Assembly: GCA_020848855.1 (NCBI GenBank)
Contig: JADLHH010000525.1
Span: 1-13,919 of the forward strand
Reading direction: 5' to 3'
DNA length: 13,919 nucleotides
Source of the DNA: Anaerolineae bacterium
GTDB lineage: Bacteria; Chloroflexota; Anaerolineae; Aggregatilineales; Phototrophicaceae
This document shows, in pieces, positions 6,950 to 13,879 of the stretch. Numbering within the stretch: position 1 is the stretch's first letter; the number at the start of each line of letters is the position of its first letter. The translations under genes were made by a program, and so were the position numbers. The notes beneath the pieces were generated by a model. It was given only the letters and a program-made list of their open reading frames with translations. It had not been told where the DNA came from and made no database searches.

Positions 6950-7168
6950 TTAAGGCATTAACGGCTGCGCGGGCGAATAATCAATCTCGTCGAGAGTCTT
7001 GACAATCGCTTCCCACGTCATCGGCGCTTCCCAGTCGACGCTGACGACCTTGGTGTCCACATCGCCCGCCACGCGAATCACGCCCTGCTGATGACTCAGT
7101 TCGTTGACGATGGTGTGTACACAGCCCTGGCAACCGATATTCGGTACGGTAAACGTCCGGTGTTCCAT
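6950..7168 (-). CDS. Heavy-metal-associated (HMA) domain protein, copper-chaperone-like
   Basis: 72 residues, the normal size of a free-standing HMA/CopZ-type protein with a ferredoxin-like beta-alpha-beta-beta-alpha-beta fold. The metal loop NIGCQGCV carries Cys13 and Cys16 (CxxC), replacing the usual GMTCxxC with GCQGC. VIRVAGDVDTKVVSVDWEAPMTWEAIVKTLDEIDY matches the second half of the fold. Such proteins bind Cu(I) or a related soft metal and pass it to a P-type ATPase, but no ATPase or sensor is nearby, so the partner is unknown. AGGA (plus 7177-7180) eight bases before the ATG supports the start. It lies downstream of queG with 109 bases between, and a candidate promoter in that gap suggests separate expression. 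Confidence 0.88.
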   Translation of the reverse strand: MEHRTFTVPNIGCQGCVHTIVNELSHQQGVIRVAGDVDTKVVSVDWEAPMTWEAIVKTLDEIDYSPAQPLMP

Positions 7169-7234
7169 CTTGAGAATCCTGTCTCCTGAACAGCGTCCAA
7201 TTGCATATCAGACGCTGCGATCACGTCAGTTCTT

Positions 7235-7266
7235 ATTATGCACCCTGTATCCGCGTACAACGTCAA
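7235..7266 (-). promoter_or_regulatory. Candidate promoter for the HMA gene
   Basis: On the minus strand TTGACG (7266-7261) and CATAAT (7240-7235) each match five of six consensus bases, but the spacer is 20 bases, longer than the usual 17. The predicted leader is about 60 bases. Confidence 0.35.
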
Positions 7267-7277
7267 GCCTCAAAAAT

Positions 7278-8405
7278 CTAACTTTCGAGCGCGGCGGCGA
7301 TTTCAGCGCGCGCCTCAGCATCGGCTTCCCGGTCGTAGCGCTGCTTCAGCGCCCGCGCCGATTCGCCGATCCACCCCAGCGCCCACGCCGCGTGCCCGCG
7401 CACCAGCGGACTCGCGTCGTTCAGCAGCCCTTCGAGCAGCGGGATCGCCGCCGCGTCGCCCCAGTTCCCTGCAGCGATGCAGGCGTTGCGCACCAGCCGG
7501 TCGCGCCTGATTCGCTCGACCGGTGACCCGGCGAAGCGCGCCATGAACCTGGCGTCGTCCAGCGCCAGCAGGTCGAGCAGCGGCGGCGCGGCGCGGTCGG
7601 CGTCGGATGGCTCGAAGATCGATTCGCGCGTTTCCGGCGCGAAGCGCTGGAATGGGCACACGTCCTGACACACGTCGCAGCCGAATACCCAGTTGCCCAT
7701 CAACGGGCGCAGATTGCGGTCAATCCAGCCCTTGTGTTCAATCGTCAAATAGCTGATGCACCGGCGCGCGTCCAGCACATGTGGGCGCGGGAAAGCGTCG
7801 GTCGGGCAGGCGGCGAGGCAGCGCGTACACGTCCCGCACATCGTCGCCCGCCCCGGCGCGTCGTAAGCATCGAATTCGAGATCGGTCAGCAGTTCGCCCA
7901 GAAAGAAGTAGCTGCCCCGGCGCGGGTGGATCAGCATGGTATTCTTGCCGACGAAGCCCAAACCCGCCGAATGAGCGTGGCTGCGCTCCAGAATCGCGCC
8001 GGTATCGACGTAGACGCGCTGCGAGAGCGCCCGCTCGGTCGCAGCTTGCAGCCATGCCGCCAGCGTTTCGAGGCGCGGCGCGATCACGTCGTGGTAGTCC
8101 AGCCCCCAGGCATACGAGGCGATCCGCCCGCGCGCCGGGTCGGTCAGCACGGCATCGTCAACCGAGGCGCGGTAATCCAGCCCGACGACCACCAGCGAGC
8201 GCACGCCGGGCAGGATGACGTTGAGGTCGCGCCGCCGCGCCTGCCGATCCGGGCGCGCCATGTAGCCCATCGTGCCGTGCATCCCGGCGTCGATCCAGCG
8301 GAAGTAGGCGTCGAGACGCGGCGACGGCTCGGCGCGCGCCAGCCCGACCAGATTGAAGCCGAGTGCGCGTGCCTGTAATTGGACTGCTTCCGCCGAGAAG
8401 GTCAT
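7278..8405 (-). CDS. queG: Epoxyqueuosine reductase
   Basis: 375 residues. It catalyses the last step of queuosine tRNA modification, cobalamin-dependent reduction of epoxyqueuosine to queuosine in the tRNA anticodon. The N-terminal cobalamin-binding part includes VYVDTGAILERSHAHSAGLG (131-150) with catalytic Asp134, then FVGKN. Two [4Fe-4S] clusters follow from CGTCTRCLAACP (Cys190, 193, 196, 200), LDARRCISYLTIEHKG (Cys216) and CDVCQDVCP (Cys243, 246, 250). The C-terminal part (about 300-375), with RNACIAAGNWGDAAAIPLL and VRGHAAWALGWIG, is the HEAT-like tRNA-binding repeat of full-length QueG. No other queuosine gene is in the window. The start at 8405 has no strong ribosome site, but the MTFSAEAVQLQARALGFNLVGLA beginning is normal for the family. 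It is divergent from the methyltransferase, with 66 bases between. Confidence 0.96.
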   Translation of the reverse strand: MTFSAEAVQLQARALGFNLVGLARAEPSPRLDAYFRWIDAGMHGTMGYMARPDRQARRRDLNVILPGVRSLVVVGLDYRASVDDAVLTDPARGRIASYAWGLDYHDVIAPRLETLAAWLQAATERALSQRVYVDTGAILERSHAHSAGLGFVGKNTMLIHPRRGSYFFLGELLTDLEFDAYDAPGRATMCGTCTRCLAACPTDAFPRPHVLDARRCISYLTIEHKGWIDRNLRPLMGNWVFGCDVCQDVCPFQRFAPETRESIFEPSDADRAAPPLLDLLALDDARFMARFAGSPVERIRRDRLVRNACIAAGNWGDAAAIPLLEGLLNDASPLVRGHAAWALGWIGESARALKQRYDREADAEARAEIAAALES

Positions 8406-8434
8406 GTTAGTTCGGGTTTTTCCGCCATCGGTCG

Positions 8435-8442
8435 ATTATACT
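8435..8442. promoter_or_regulatory. Overlapping back-to-back -10 elements for queG and the methyltransferase
   Basis: ATTATACT reads TATACT on the plus strand (8437-8442) and exact TATAAT on the minus strand (8440-8435). Each box ends 29 bases before its start codon (8472 and 8405), so the arrangement is symmetric in a 66-base spacer. No good -35 is seen on either side. Confidence 0.55.
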
Positions 8443-8471
8443 TCGAGAAATCATGAGACTGGAGAAAAGCG

Positions 8472-9251
8472 ATGCCTTCCGACGACGACGTGAAAGCCCA
8501 CTCGCGCGAGCGCTTCAGCCAGCACGCTTCCGGCTACGTCACCAGCGCCACCCATTCGCAAGGGCACGATCTGGATCGCCTGCTCGAAGTCGCCGCGCCG
8601 CAAGCCAACTGGCTCGCCTGCGATATCGCCACCGGCGGCGGGCATACCGCGCTCAAGATCGCGCCGCACGTCCGCAAAATGATCGCCACCGACTACGCCC
8701 TGCCAATGCTGGCGGCGGCGCAGGAATTCATCACCGGGCAGGGTATGACGAACGTCGCCTACGTCCCGGCGGACGCCGAAAACCTGCCGTTCGCCGACAA
8801 CACGTTCGATTTGATCCCCTGCCGCAGCGCCCCGCACCACTTCCCGGACATCTTCCGCTTCGTGCGCGAGGCGGCGCGGGCGCTCAAGCCGGGCGGGCGC
8901 TTCGTCGTGCAGGATCACGTCGTGCCGGAAGACAAGAAAGCACTCGCCTACGTCGAAGCCTTCGAGCGCCTGCGCGACCCCAGCCACAACCGCGCCCTGA
9001 GCGAATACGAGTGGCGGGGCGATTTTCTGGACGCGGGGCTGACGGTCGAGCATGTCGAATGGCTGCGCAAACGCGCGCATCTGGTCACGTGGGCGGAGCG
9101 GCAGGGCTGCGCGCCGGACGTGATCGAGCGGCTGCAAATCCTGCTGGTGCAAGCGCCGCAAGCCGTCGCCGAATTTCTGAAGCCGACCGCCGCCGGGACT
9201 CCCGACGCCGGCTTCGACCACGTGCATATTCTGATTAGCGGGCGGAAGTAG
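8472..9251 (+). CDS. Class I SAM-dependent methyltransferase, UbiE/YcgJ type
   Basis: 259 residues. Rossmann-like methyltransferase with motif I ACDIATGGGHTALKIA (49-64), acidic Asp74 after the second strand, PADAENLPF with Asp101, TFDLIPCRSAPHHF (111-124) as motif IV, and LKPGGRF (138-144). Order and spacing match the UbiE/Methyltransf_11 group, close to Bacillus YcgJ-like proteins. The substrate cannot be read from sequence; the family acts on quinones, lipids or small metabolites. GGAG (8461-8464) seven bases before the ATG supports the start. The TAG stop (9249-9251) lies inside a 28-base palindrome. The gene converges on the glycosyltransferase with 27 bases between the two coding ends. 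Confidence 0.88.
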   Translation: MPSDDDVKAHSRERFSQHASGYVTSATHSQGHDLDRLLEVAAPQANWLACDIATGGGHTALKIAPHVRKMIATDYALPMLAAAQEFITGQGMTNVAYVPADAENLPFADNTFDLIPCRSAPHHFPDIFRFVREAARALKPGGRFVVQDHVVPEDKKALAYVEAFERLRDPSHNRALSEYEWRGDFLDAGLTVEHVEWLRKRAHLVTWAERQGCAPDVIERLQILLVQAPQAVAEFLKPTAAGTPDAGFDHVHILISGRK

Positions 9252-9275
9252 GGGCGCACAGCCGTGCGCCCCTAC
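9248..9275. repeat. Dispersed 28-base palindrome, copy 4 (overlaps a stop codon)
   Basis: Arms GTAGGGGCGCAC (9248-9259) and GTGCGCCCCTAC (9264-9275) pair perfectly, 12 of 12, around AGCC. It supplies the TAG stop of the methyltransferase at its left end. Its right end is three bases from the TAA of the minus-strand glycosyltransferase. It is the best-preserved copy. Confidence 0.92.
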
Positions 9276-9278
9276 GGG

Positions 9279-10523
9279 TTATGCCGATGTGACAATCCCC
9301 GCCACTGCCTCGGCGGCTCGCTCCGCGCCGCCGAGCGCCGCCATCTCCGCCGCCAGTTCACGGGCGGTTTGCTTCACCTTCTCGTCGCTGACAATCGCCT
9401 TCACGCCTTCGAGCAGCATCCCCTGTTTCACGTCGTGGGCAGTCAGGTTCAGCCCGACTTTCGCCTGCGCCACCCGCCGCGCCTGCCCGCGCTGGTCGGC
9501 GGCGTGCGGCACGACGATCTGCGGGATGGCGTGGATCAGCGCGGCGTGGGTCGTGCCCATCCCGCCGTGATGGATCATCAGCTTGGTGCGCGGCAGCACG
9601 TGGTCGAACGGCACGAAGTTGAGCAGGCGCGTGCCCGGCGGCAGCGCAGCGATCAGCCTGCCCTTCTCCTCCGGCTCAATCGGATTCCAGCCGACGACGA
9701 CCAGCGGCACGAACCCGGCGCGCGCCGCCGCCTGCGCCGCCCAGCTAAAGAAGCCGTGATCGCCCGTAAACGTCGTGCCGAGCGTGATCAGCGCAATGGG
9801 CGCGACAGTAGGGATACCGGTCAGCCAGTCCGGCGGGTTGCCACTCGGCGGGGTCGGTGCGCCGCCGACGAACAGCGTTTGCGGCAGCAAGTTGGCGCTA
9901 TCCGCTTCATACCACGAGGGACTGAAGTAGCTCACATGCAGATGCGGGCTGAGGATCGACGGCGTGGGACCGGGCGCGATGTTGACGCCGCGCAGCCCGA
10001 AGCGCGCGCACAGCCGCTCGATGCGCCCCCGGCTCTCGTCGCCGAGCGATTTCTGCACCGGGAACAGGAAATCCTCGTTCAGCTCCTTCTGGGCGACCCA
10101 GCCGCACACCGCCAGCGGAATATCAAGCGCTTCGGCTGCCAGCGCCGCCGCCGTCAGGAACGGATCGGTGACGATGGCATCGGGCGTGCCGATCTCGTCC
10201 GCCAGATCGATCAGCGCCTGCACGGCGTCGCCAACCAAATCCTCGCTCAGCCAGGTATCGAGCGCCCGCCGGTAGCGCAGCATGACCGCCTCCTGCGGCG
10301 GGATGGTCGTCAGATCGGGCGCGGGCGGCGGGGGCCACAGCCAGCCGGTCACGCGAATCGGCGCGAACGGGACGCCCGCCGCAGCCAGCGCGCCGCCGAG
10401 GGTGTTTTCGCTCACCCAGGTGACTTCGTGCCCGCGCCGGATCAACGCCTGCGCTGTTTTGAGATAGCCGCCCCAGTCCAGATGGCTGAACAGCGGCGCG
10501 GAAACGAACCAGAATTTCGCCAT
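9279..10523 (-). CDS. Glycosyltransferase family 1, MGT/UDP-glycosyltransferase type
   Basis: 414 residues with two Rossmann-like halves (GT-B fold). The N-terminal acceptor half starts FVSAPLFSHLDWGGYLKTAQALIRRGHEVTWVS (6-38), the usual glycine-rich, GHxV pattern. The C-terminal donor half has IALITLGTTF (243-252) and IHHGGMGTTHAAL (317-329), then HAADQRGQARR (340-350). The HGGxGT and DQxxxA elements bind the nucleotide sugar in macrolide and antibiotic glycosyltransferases and UGTs. The protein probably transfers a hexose to a small lipophilic acceptor; none is identifiable. The start at 10523 is preferred; an in-frame ATG at 10583 would translate one of the 28-base palindromes and add a non-conserved lead. 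The ribosome site is weak. It follows the small membrane protein gene on the same strand with 111 bases between. Confidence 0.88.
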   Translation of the reverse strand: MAKFWFVSAPLFSHLDWGGYLKTAQALIRRGHEVTWVSENTLGGALAAAGVPFAPIRVTGWLWPPPPAPDLTTIPPQEAVMLRYRRALDTWLSEDLVGDAVQALIDLADEIGTPDAIVTDPFLTAAALAAEALDIPLAVCGWVAQKELNEDFLFPVQKSLGDESRGRIERLCARFGLRGVNIAPGPTPSILSPHLHVSYFSPSWYEADSANLLPQTLFVGGAPTPPSGNPPDWLTGIPTVAPIALITLGTTFTGDHGFFSWAAQAAARAGFVPLVVVGWNPIEPEEKGRLIAALPPGTRLLNFVPFDHVLPRTKLMIHHGGMGTTHAALIHAIPQIVVPHAADQRGQARRVAQAKVGLNLTAHDVKQGMLLEGVKAIVSDEKVKQTARELAAEMAALGGAERAAEAVAGIVTSA

Positions 10524-10549
10524 AGAAGTTACCGTCGTAGATTGAACGC

Positions 10550-10577
10550 GCAGGAGCGGGGCATGTCTCGCCCCTAC
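10550..10577. repeat. Dispersed 28-base palindrome, copy 5 (decayed)
   Basis: On the minus strand GTAGGGGCGAGACA and TGCCCCGCTCCTGC pair at 10 of 14 positions. The four exceptions are T/G, G/T, A/C and A/C, so on one RNA strand or the other each can be a wobble pair. It lies 57 bases past the stop of the small membrane protein and 26 bases before the glycosyltransferase start. Confidence 0.65.
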
Positions 10578-10634
10578 GGACACAATCTAGTGCTTATGCC
10601 GTCGAAAATCTGCAACAAAGGTTGGAAAGCACAT

Positions 10635-10916
10635 CTAAGAGGCTAAGCTCATCGCCAGAGATAGTATTGCGTGCCCGACGCTGGCTATGACGAAAATCCA
10701 GCCGAGGATAATCATGAAATAGGCGTAAATCAGTATCGCTCGAATCACAGGTTTCGCAAGATGAACATCACCGGAAGGCGCTCCCAGCAGCCAAGACTTT
10801 GCGGGAATAACGCCGCTGGGGAGCGCATTCAGAGCTGTTCGCTTTGTTCGTGAACCCCACCACAAGATAAGAGAACCGAAAGCCAACAGGACGAAGAATG
10901 TTCCCACAGTTTGCAT
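10635..10916 (-). CDS. Small two-segment membrane protein, unknown function
   Basis: 93 residues, unrecognised. Two hydrophobic segments are clear: residues about 4-20 (VGTFFVLLAFGSLILWW) and about 58-88, long enough for one strong membrane span with a hydrophobic tail. They are joined by a mildly basic loop with GSRTKR (21-26). It starts 15 bases after the stop of the TPR gene on the same strand, so it is probably co-transcribed and perhaps translationally coupled; its own ribosome site is weak. A membrane partner for the TPR protein is possible but only inferred from linkage. The reading frame is convincing mainly for its hydrophobic pattern. Confidence 0.6.
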   Translation of the reverse strand: MQTVGTFFVLLAFGSLILWWGSRTKRTALNALPSGVIPAKSWLLGAPSGDVHLAKPVIRAILIYAYFMIILGWIFVIASVGHAILSLAMSLAS

Positions 10917-10931
10917 ATTACGTCGTGAGGT

Positions 10932-13064
10932 CTACGTCCGGGTGGCGCTGCGCGTCGCATCACTGCGCGTCAGCCACACCGGCTGGAGCTTGCCCTGCGG
11001 CATGTGCAGCATGGCGTACAGGCGCTGCGCTTCTTCCCAAACGGCGGCGGAGTCGTCGGGGCGGTCGAGCGCGGCTTGCTGCTGGCTGCGCGCGCTCAGC
11101 GCCTCGGCAAGCAGGCGTCGGTGGTCGATCCTGCGGGCGAGCGCAATTGCCTCGGTCAGCGCGTCCTCGGCTCCGGCAGGCTCCTCCTGCGCCATCCACA
11201 GCCGCGCCTGCCCCACCAGCGCCGAAATGATCAATTCGGCGGATTTCCCCGCGCGCCCCGCCGCCAGCCCGTCGGCGAGCAGCGTTTCGGCTTCGGCGAA
11301 CGCCCGTGCAGCGACCAGCGTCCCGGCAAGGTTGACCTTGATCTGCCCTGCCCGCAGCGGATCGCCGCCCGGTTCATCCACCAGCGCCAGCGCCTGACGG
11401 TGCTTTTCCAGCGCCACAGCGATGTCGCCGAGCGAGTCGTAGACCAGCCCAAGATTGTCAAGCTGGATCGCCGTCTGGAGCGTCAGCCGGTTCGGTTGGC
11501 TGATCGCCAGCGCCCGTTCGAGCGTCGTGATCGCCCGGCGCGGTCGCCCGACCAGCAGCAGAAACCAGCCGTAATTGCCGTTGCGCGTCGATTCGGCGAC
11601 GGCATCGCCCAGCCGCTCGGCGATCACAATCGCCTCGGTGAAGAAAGCGTCGGCGGATTCGACATCGCCCTGTTCGGTGTAGGCATTAGCGGCGTTCGAC
11701 AGCACCAGCCCGCGCGTGTGCTGGTCGCTGGTGTCGAGCGAGTTCAGCACCATCAGCGCCTGTTCGAAATCCTTCACGGCGCGCGCCCGCTGTCCAAGCT
11801 GCTGGCGCGCACTGCCGATATCGCAGTGGAGCCGCGCCACCTGCGCGTAGGCGTGCAGTTCATCGTAGACCGCCAGCGCCGCCGTCCATTCGCTGATGGC
11901 AGCCGGGTAATCCTTGCCCGCCAGGTACACCAGACCGAGATCGCGCCGCGCCTGCGCCAGTTCCAGCGGCTTGTCCGCCGCCCGCGCTTCCTGAATCGCC
12001 CGCTGGTAAGTGGCAATCGCGCCGGGGCTGTCACCGGTGTCCACCTGCGCGGCGGCAAGGCTGCGCAGCATATGGGCATCGCCTTCGGCTGCCGCCTGCA
12101 AATGCGGGATGGCTTCCTCGCTGCGCCCAACCGCCCGCAGCGCCGCGCCGAGCGCGCCTTCCGCCCGGCACAGCAGCGCCGGGTCGTTCAGCCGCTTCGC
12201 CGTCATGAAGGCGCTCTGGGCGTGCGCCAGCGCCTCGTCGGGCTTGTGCAGACTCAGGCTGGCTTTGCTGATCTGGGCGACGACGCCGACGTACTCCGCC
12301 GACGCCGCATCCGGCGCGAACAGGCGCAGCACGTGACTGTAATAGCTGTAGGCTTCGGGGTAGCGTCCCTCATCCAGCGCACGGTCGCCGAGCACCTGCC
12401 CCCAGCGCCGCTCGTAGATGCGGTAGCCCGCCTGTTCGGCGAGGCGTAAAGCGCGTTCCAGCGCGTGCTGACCATCGCTGACCTGCCCGTTCTGGATCAT
12501 CGCCAAGCCGAGCAAGCCCGTGAGCAGGCTGTTGAGTTCGTTATCGCCCGCCGCCGCGAGCCTGGGCAGCGCTTCGTTGAGCAGATGCGCCGCATAGCTG
12601 GCGTTGCCCTCGTGCAGATACGTCCCGGCGAGCAGACCAAGCGCCCGCCCTTCGGCTGCGCTCGACACCGCGCGGCGGGCGAGGTTGACCGCCTGCTCGA
12701 ACGCGCTGCGCGCGCCCGCCATGTCGCCGCGCGCCTGCGCCAACATGCCGATGCCGCTGTGGATGTACGAGCGCTGAGTATCGCCGCGCGCGCCCGTCAG
12801 CAGCGCCCGAAGCAGCTCGTCGGCAGCGTCGTAGCGCGCCTGAGCAGTATAGATTTCGGCTTTGTGCAGCAGAGCGACAACTTCAGCAGCTTGATCCGGG
12901 GCGGAACGAGCGACTTCAAGCGCACGCTCCAGAAGCTCCAGCGCCGCGTCGTAATTCTCGGCAATCTGCGCTTTCCAGGCGGCATCCAGCTTGTTTTCGA
13001 GCGCGCGTTCGTGGGGTCGAAGCGCAGGGCGAAAGAGGTTCGCCAGCGTTCCTTTCAAATCCAT
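10932..13064 (-). CDS. Large tetratricopeptide-repeat protein
   Basis: 710 residues built almost wholly of TPR-type helix pairs, roughly 14-15 units with a period of about 38-42 residues (the TPR_12/kinesin-light-chain spacing). Typical units read ALGLLAGTYLHEGNASYAAHLLNEAL, RDLGLVYLAGKDYPAAISEW, ANAYTEQGDVESADAFFTEAI and DNLGLVYDSLGDIAVALEKH. No signal peptide, membrane segment, kinase, protease or DNA-binding domain is visible, so it is probably a cytosolic scaffold or adaptor. The N-terminal 20 residues (MDLKGTLANLFRPALRPHER) are basic. The minus strand reads CAGGAAA just before ATG 13064, a good ribosome site. The small membrane gene follows 15 bases after the stop. Its partners are unknown. 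Confidence 0.9.
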   Translation of the reverse strand: MDLKGTLANLFRPALRPHERALENKLDAAWKAQIAENYDAALELLERALEVARSAPDQAAEVVALLHKAEIYTAQARYDAADELLRALLTGARGDTQRSYIHSGIGMLAQARGDMAGARSAFEQAVNLARRAVSSAAEGRALGLLAGTYLHEGNASYAAHLLNEALPRLAAAGDNELNSLLTGLLGLAMIQNGQVSDGQHALERALRLAEQAGYRIYERRWGQVLGDRALDEGRYPEAYSYYSHVLRLFAPDAASAEYVGVVAQISKASLSLHKPDEALAHAQSAFMTAKRLNDPALLCRAEGALGAALRAVGRSEEAIPHLQAAAEGDAHMLRSLAAAQVDTGDSPGAIATYQRAIQEARAADKPLELAQARRDLGLVYLAGKDYPAAISEWTAALAVYDELHAYAQVARLHCDIGSARQQLGQRARAVKDFEQALMVLNSLDTSDQHTRGLVLSNAANAYTEQGDVESADAFFTEAIVIAERLGDAVAESTRNGNYGWFLLLVGRPRRAITTLERALAISQPNRLTLQTAIQLDNLGLVYDSLGDIAVALEKHRQALALVDEPGGDPLRAGQIKVNLAGTLVAARAFAEAETLLADGLAAGRAGKSAELIISALVGQARLWMAQEEPAGAEDALTEAIALARRIDHRRLLAEALSARSQQQAALDRPDDSAAVWEEAQRLYAMLHMPQGKLQPVWLTRSDATRSATRT

Positions 13065-13167
13065 CCGGTTTCCTGTTCGACGCTTCCCACTCTATTTGTA
13101 GCGCGTTTCCAGCGAAAAGAAAAGCAGGCGTCGTTCAGGCGGCAGACGTTACCGAGAGTCCGCGAGT

Positions 13168-13195
13168 GTAGGGGCACGATATATCGTGCCCCCCA
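13168..13195. repeat. Dispersed 28-base palindrome, copy 6
   Basis: The core GGGGCACGATA/TATCGTGCCCC (13171-13192) is a perfect 22-base palindrome. The left flank GTA is preserved and the right TAC has become CCA. It lies 42 bases past the stop of the minus-strand gene at 13238 and about 100 bases before the TPR start. Confidence 0.85.
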
Positions 13196-13237
13196 TCAAG
13201 GGATAATCACGCAGAAAAAAGGGGGCAGGAGCGCGGG

Positions 13238-13729
13238 CTACGCCGGCGTGTTCTCGTCGCCCAGCCAGCGCCGCAGGGCAGCGGTCGCCTCTGGGGCAAG
13301 AACGAGATTCAGGCAGAAGTAGCCGCTGGCATCGCCGATGATCGTCGGGCGCACCACCAGCGAGCCGTCGCTGCGCAGCCCCAGCCCCAGAAAACAGTCG
13401 CCCGTGCCCACCTGCCGCGTGACGTTGAGTCCGTCGTTGGGCTGGATGTGGCTGATCGTGCGGATCAGTTCGCGCACGCGCAGCCGCAGCGCGATTTCCA
13501 GCGAGCCGTAGCTCGCCGAGATCGGCGCGTACTCGCCTTCACGACGCAGCGCGATGGTTGGGTGCGCGCCGTCGCTGTTTGTCACAGTGAACGTGATGAC
13601 GCCGGTCGCCGTGTCGACAACCGCCTGATCGAGCGTTTGAAAGTTCCGCATGAGCCACCCCCCGCCTATCAAACAGGCGGCGATAATACCGCTGGATACC
13701 GTTACGAGCCAGATTCTCGGATATGACAT
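13238..13729 (-). CDS. Membrane-anchored or exported protein of unknown function
   Basis: 163 residues, unrecognised. The N-terminus has one hydrophobic segment (about 7-27, WLVTVSSGIIAACLIGGGWLM) after a short basic start, followed by a soluble domain of about 135 residues, predicted outside the membrane. IIAAC at Cys19 resembles a lipobox, but the hydrophobic run continues past the cysteine, so an uncleaved anchor is more likely. The soluble part is rich in beta-type stretches (VITFTVTN, SLVVRPTIIG, YFCLNLVLAP) and has two further cysteines (112 and 139) that could form a disulfide. The start at 13729 lacks a strong ribosome site, but it includes the hydrophobic segment. It is upstream of the TPR gene on the same strand, with 173 bases and a palindrome between. 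Confidence 0.65.
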   Translation of the reverse strand: MSYPRIWLVTVSSGIIAACLIGGGWLMRNFQTLDQAVVDTATGVITFTVTNSDGAHPTIALRREGEYAPISASYGSLEIALRLRVRELIRTISHIQPNDGLNVTRQVGTGDCFLGLGLRSDGSLVVRPTIIGDASGYFCLNLVLAPEATAALRRWLGDENTPA

Positions 13730-13826
13730 GCCGCGTAGGAAATTACGCCATCTGTCACCTGTTTCGGAGCGCCTCTCCGCCTAAGATAAAGTCAGCATTG
13801 TGAATGATTGTCCAATGGGTGACTGG

Positions 13827-13879
13827 CTCTCGATTACGAGAGTAGTCTCGTCTCGAATAATCATCGGACGGTTGATTAT
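13827..13879. other. Two adjacent inverted repeats near the right edge
   Basis: CTCTCG-ATTA-CGAGAG (13827-13842) has perfect six-base arms. ATAATCA (13857-13863) pairs with TGATTAT (13873-13879) around nine bases. They lie upstream of the minus-strand anchored protein and before whatever gene lies beyond the edge. There is no T-run, so an operator pair or leader structure is as likely as a terminator. Confidence 0.4.

Noticed and set aside
6166..7219. A 17-base near-repeat (6166-6182 and 7203-7219, 15 of 17 identical)
   Set aside because: Matches of this quality are expected many times by chance between pairs of sites in a 14 kb GC-rich window; both lie in spacers but nothing else links them.
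9264..10646. A 460-codon plus-strand open frame opposite the glycosyltransferase
   Set aside because: Arg-rich with no domain; it arises from third-position GC bias opposite a clear GT-B gene.
11004..12449. A 481-codon plus-strand open frame opposite the TPR gene
   Set aside because: Shadow frame; the minus-strand reading gives regular TPR helices across the whole length.
2245..13195. The 28-base repeats as a CRISPR array
   Set aside because: The copies are kilobases apart, palindromic through their centre and unequal in inner sequence; there are no spacers of regular size and no cas genes.
13783..13866. A 27-codon minus-strand frame upstream of the anchored protein
   Set aside because: It looks somewhat protein-like but has no ribosome site and no homology that I can recognise; a leader peptide is possible but unsupported.
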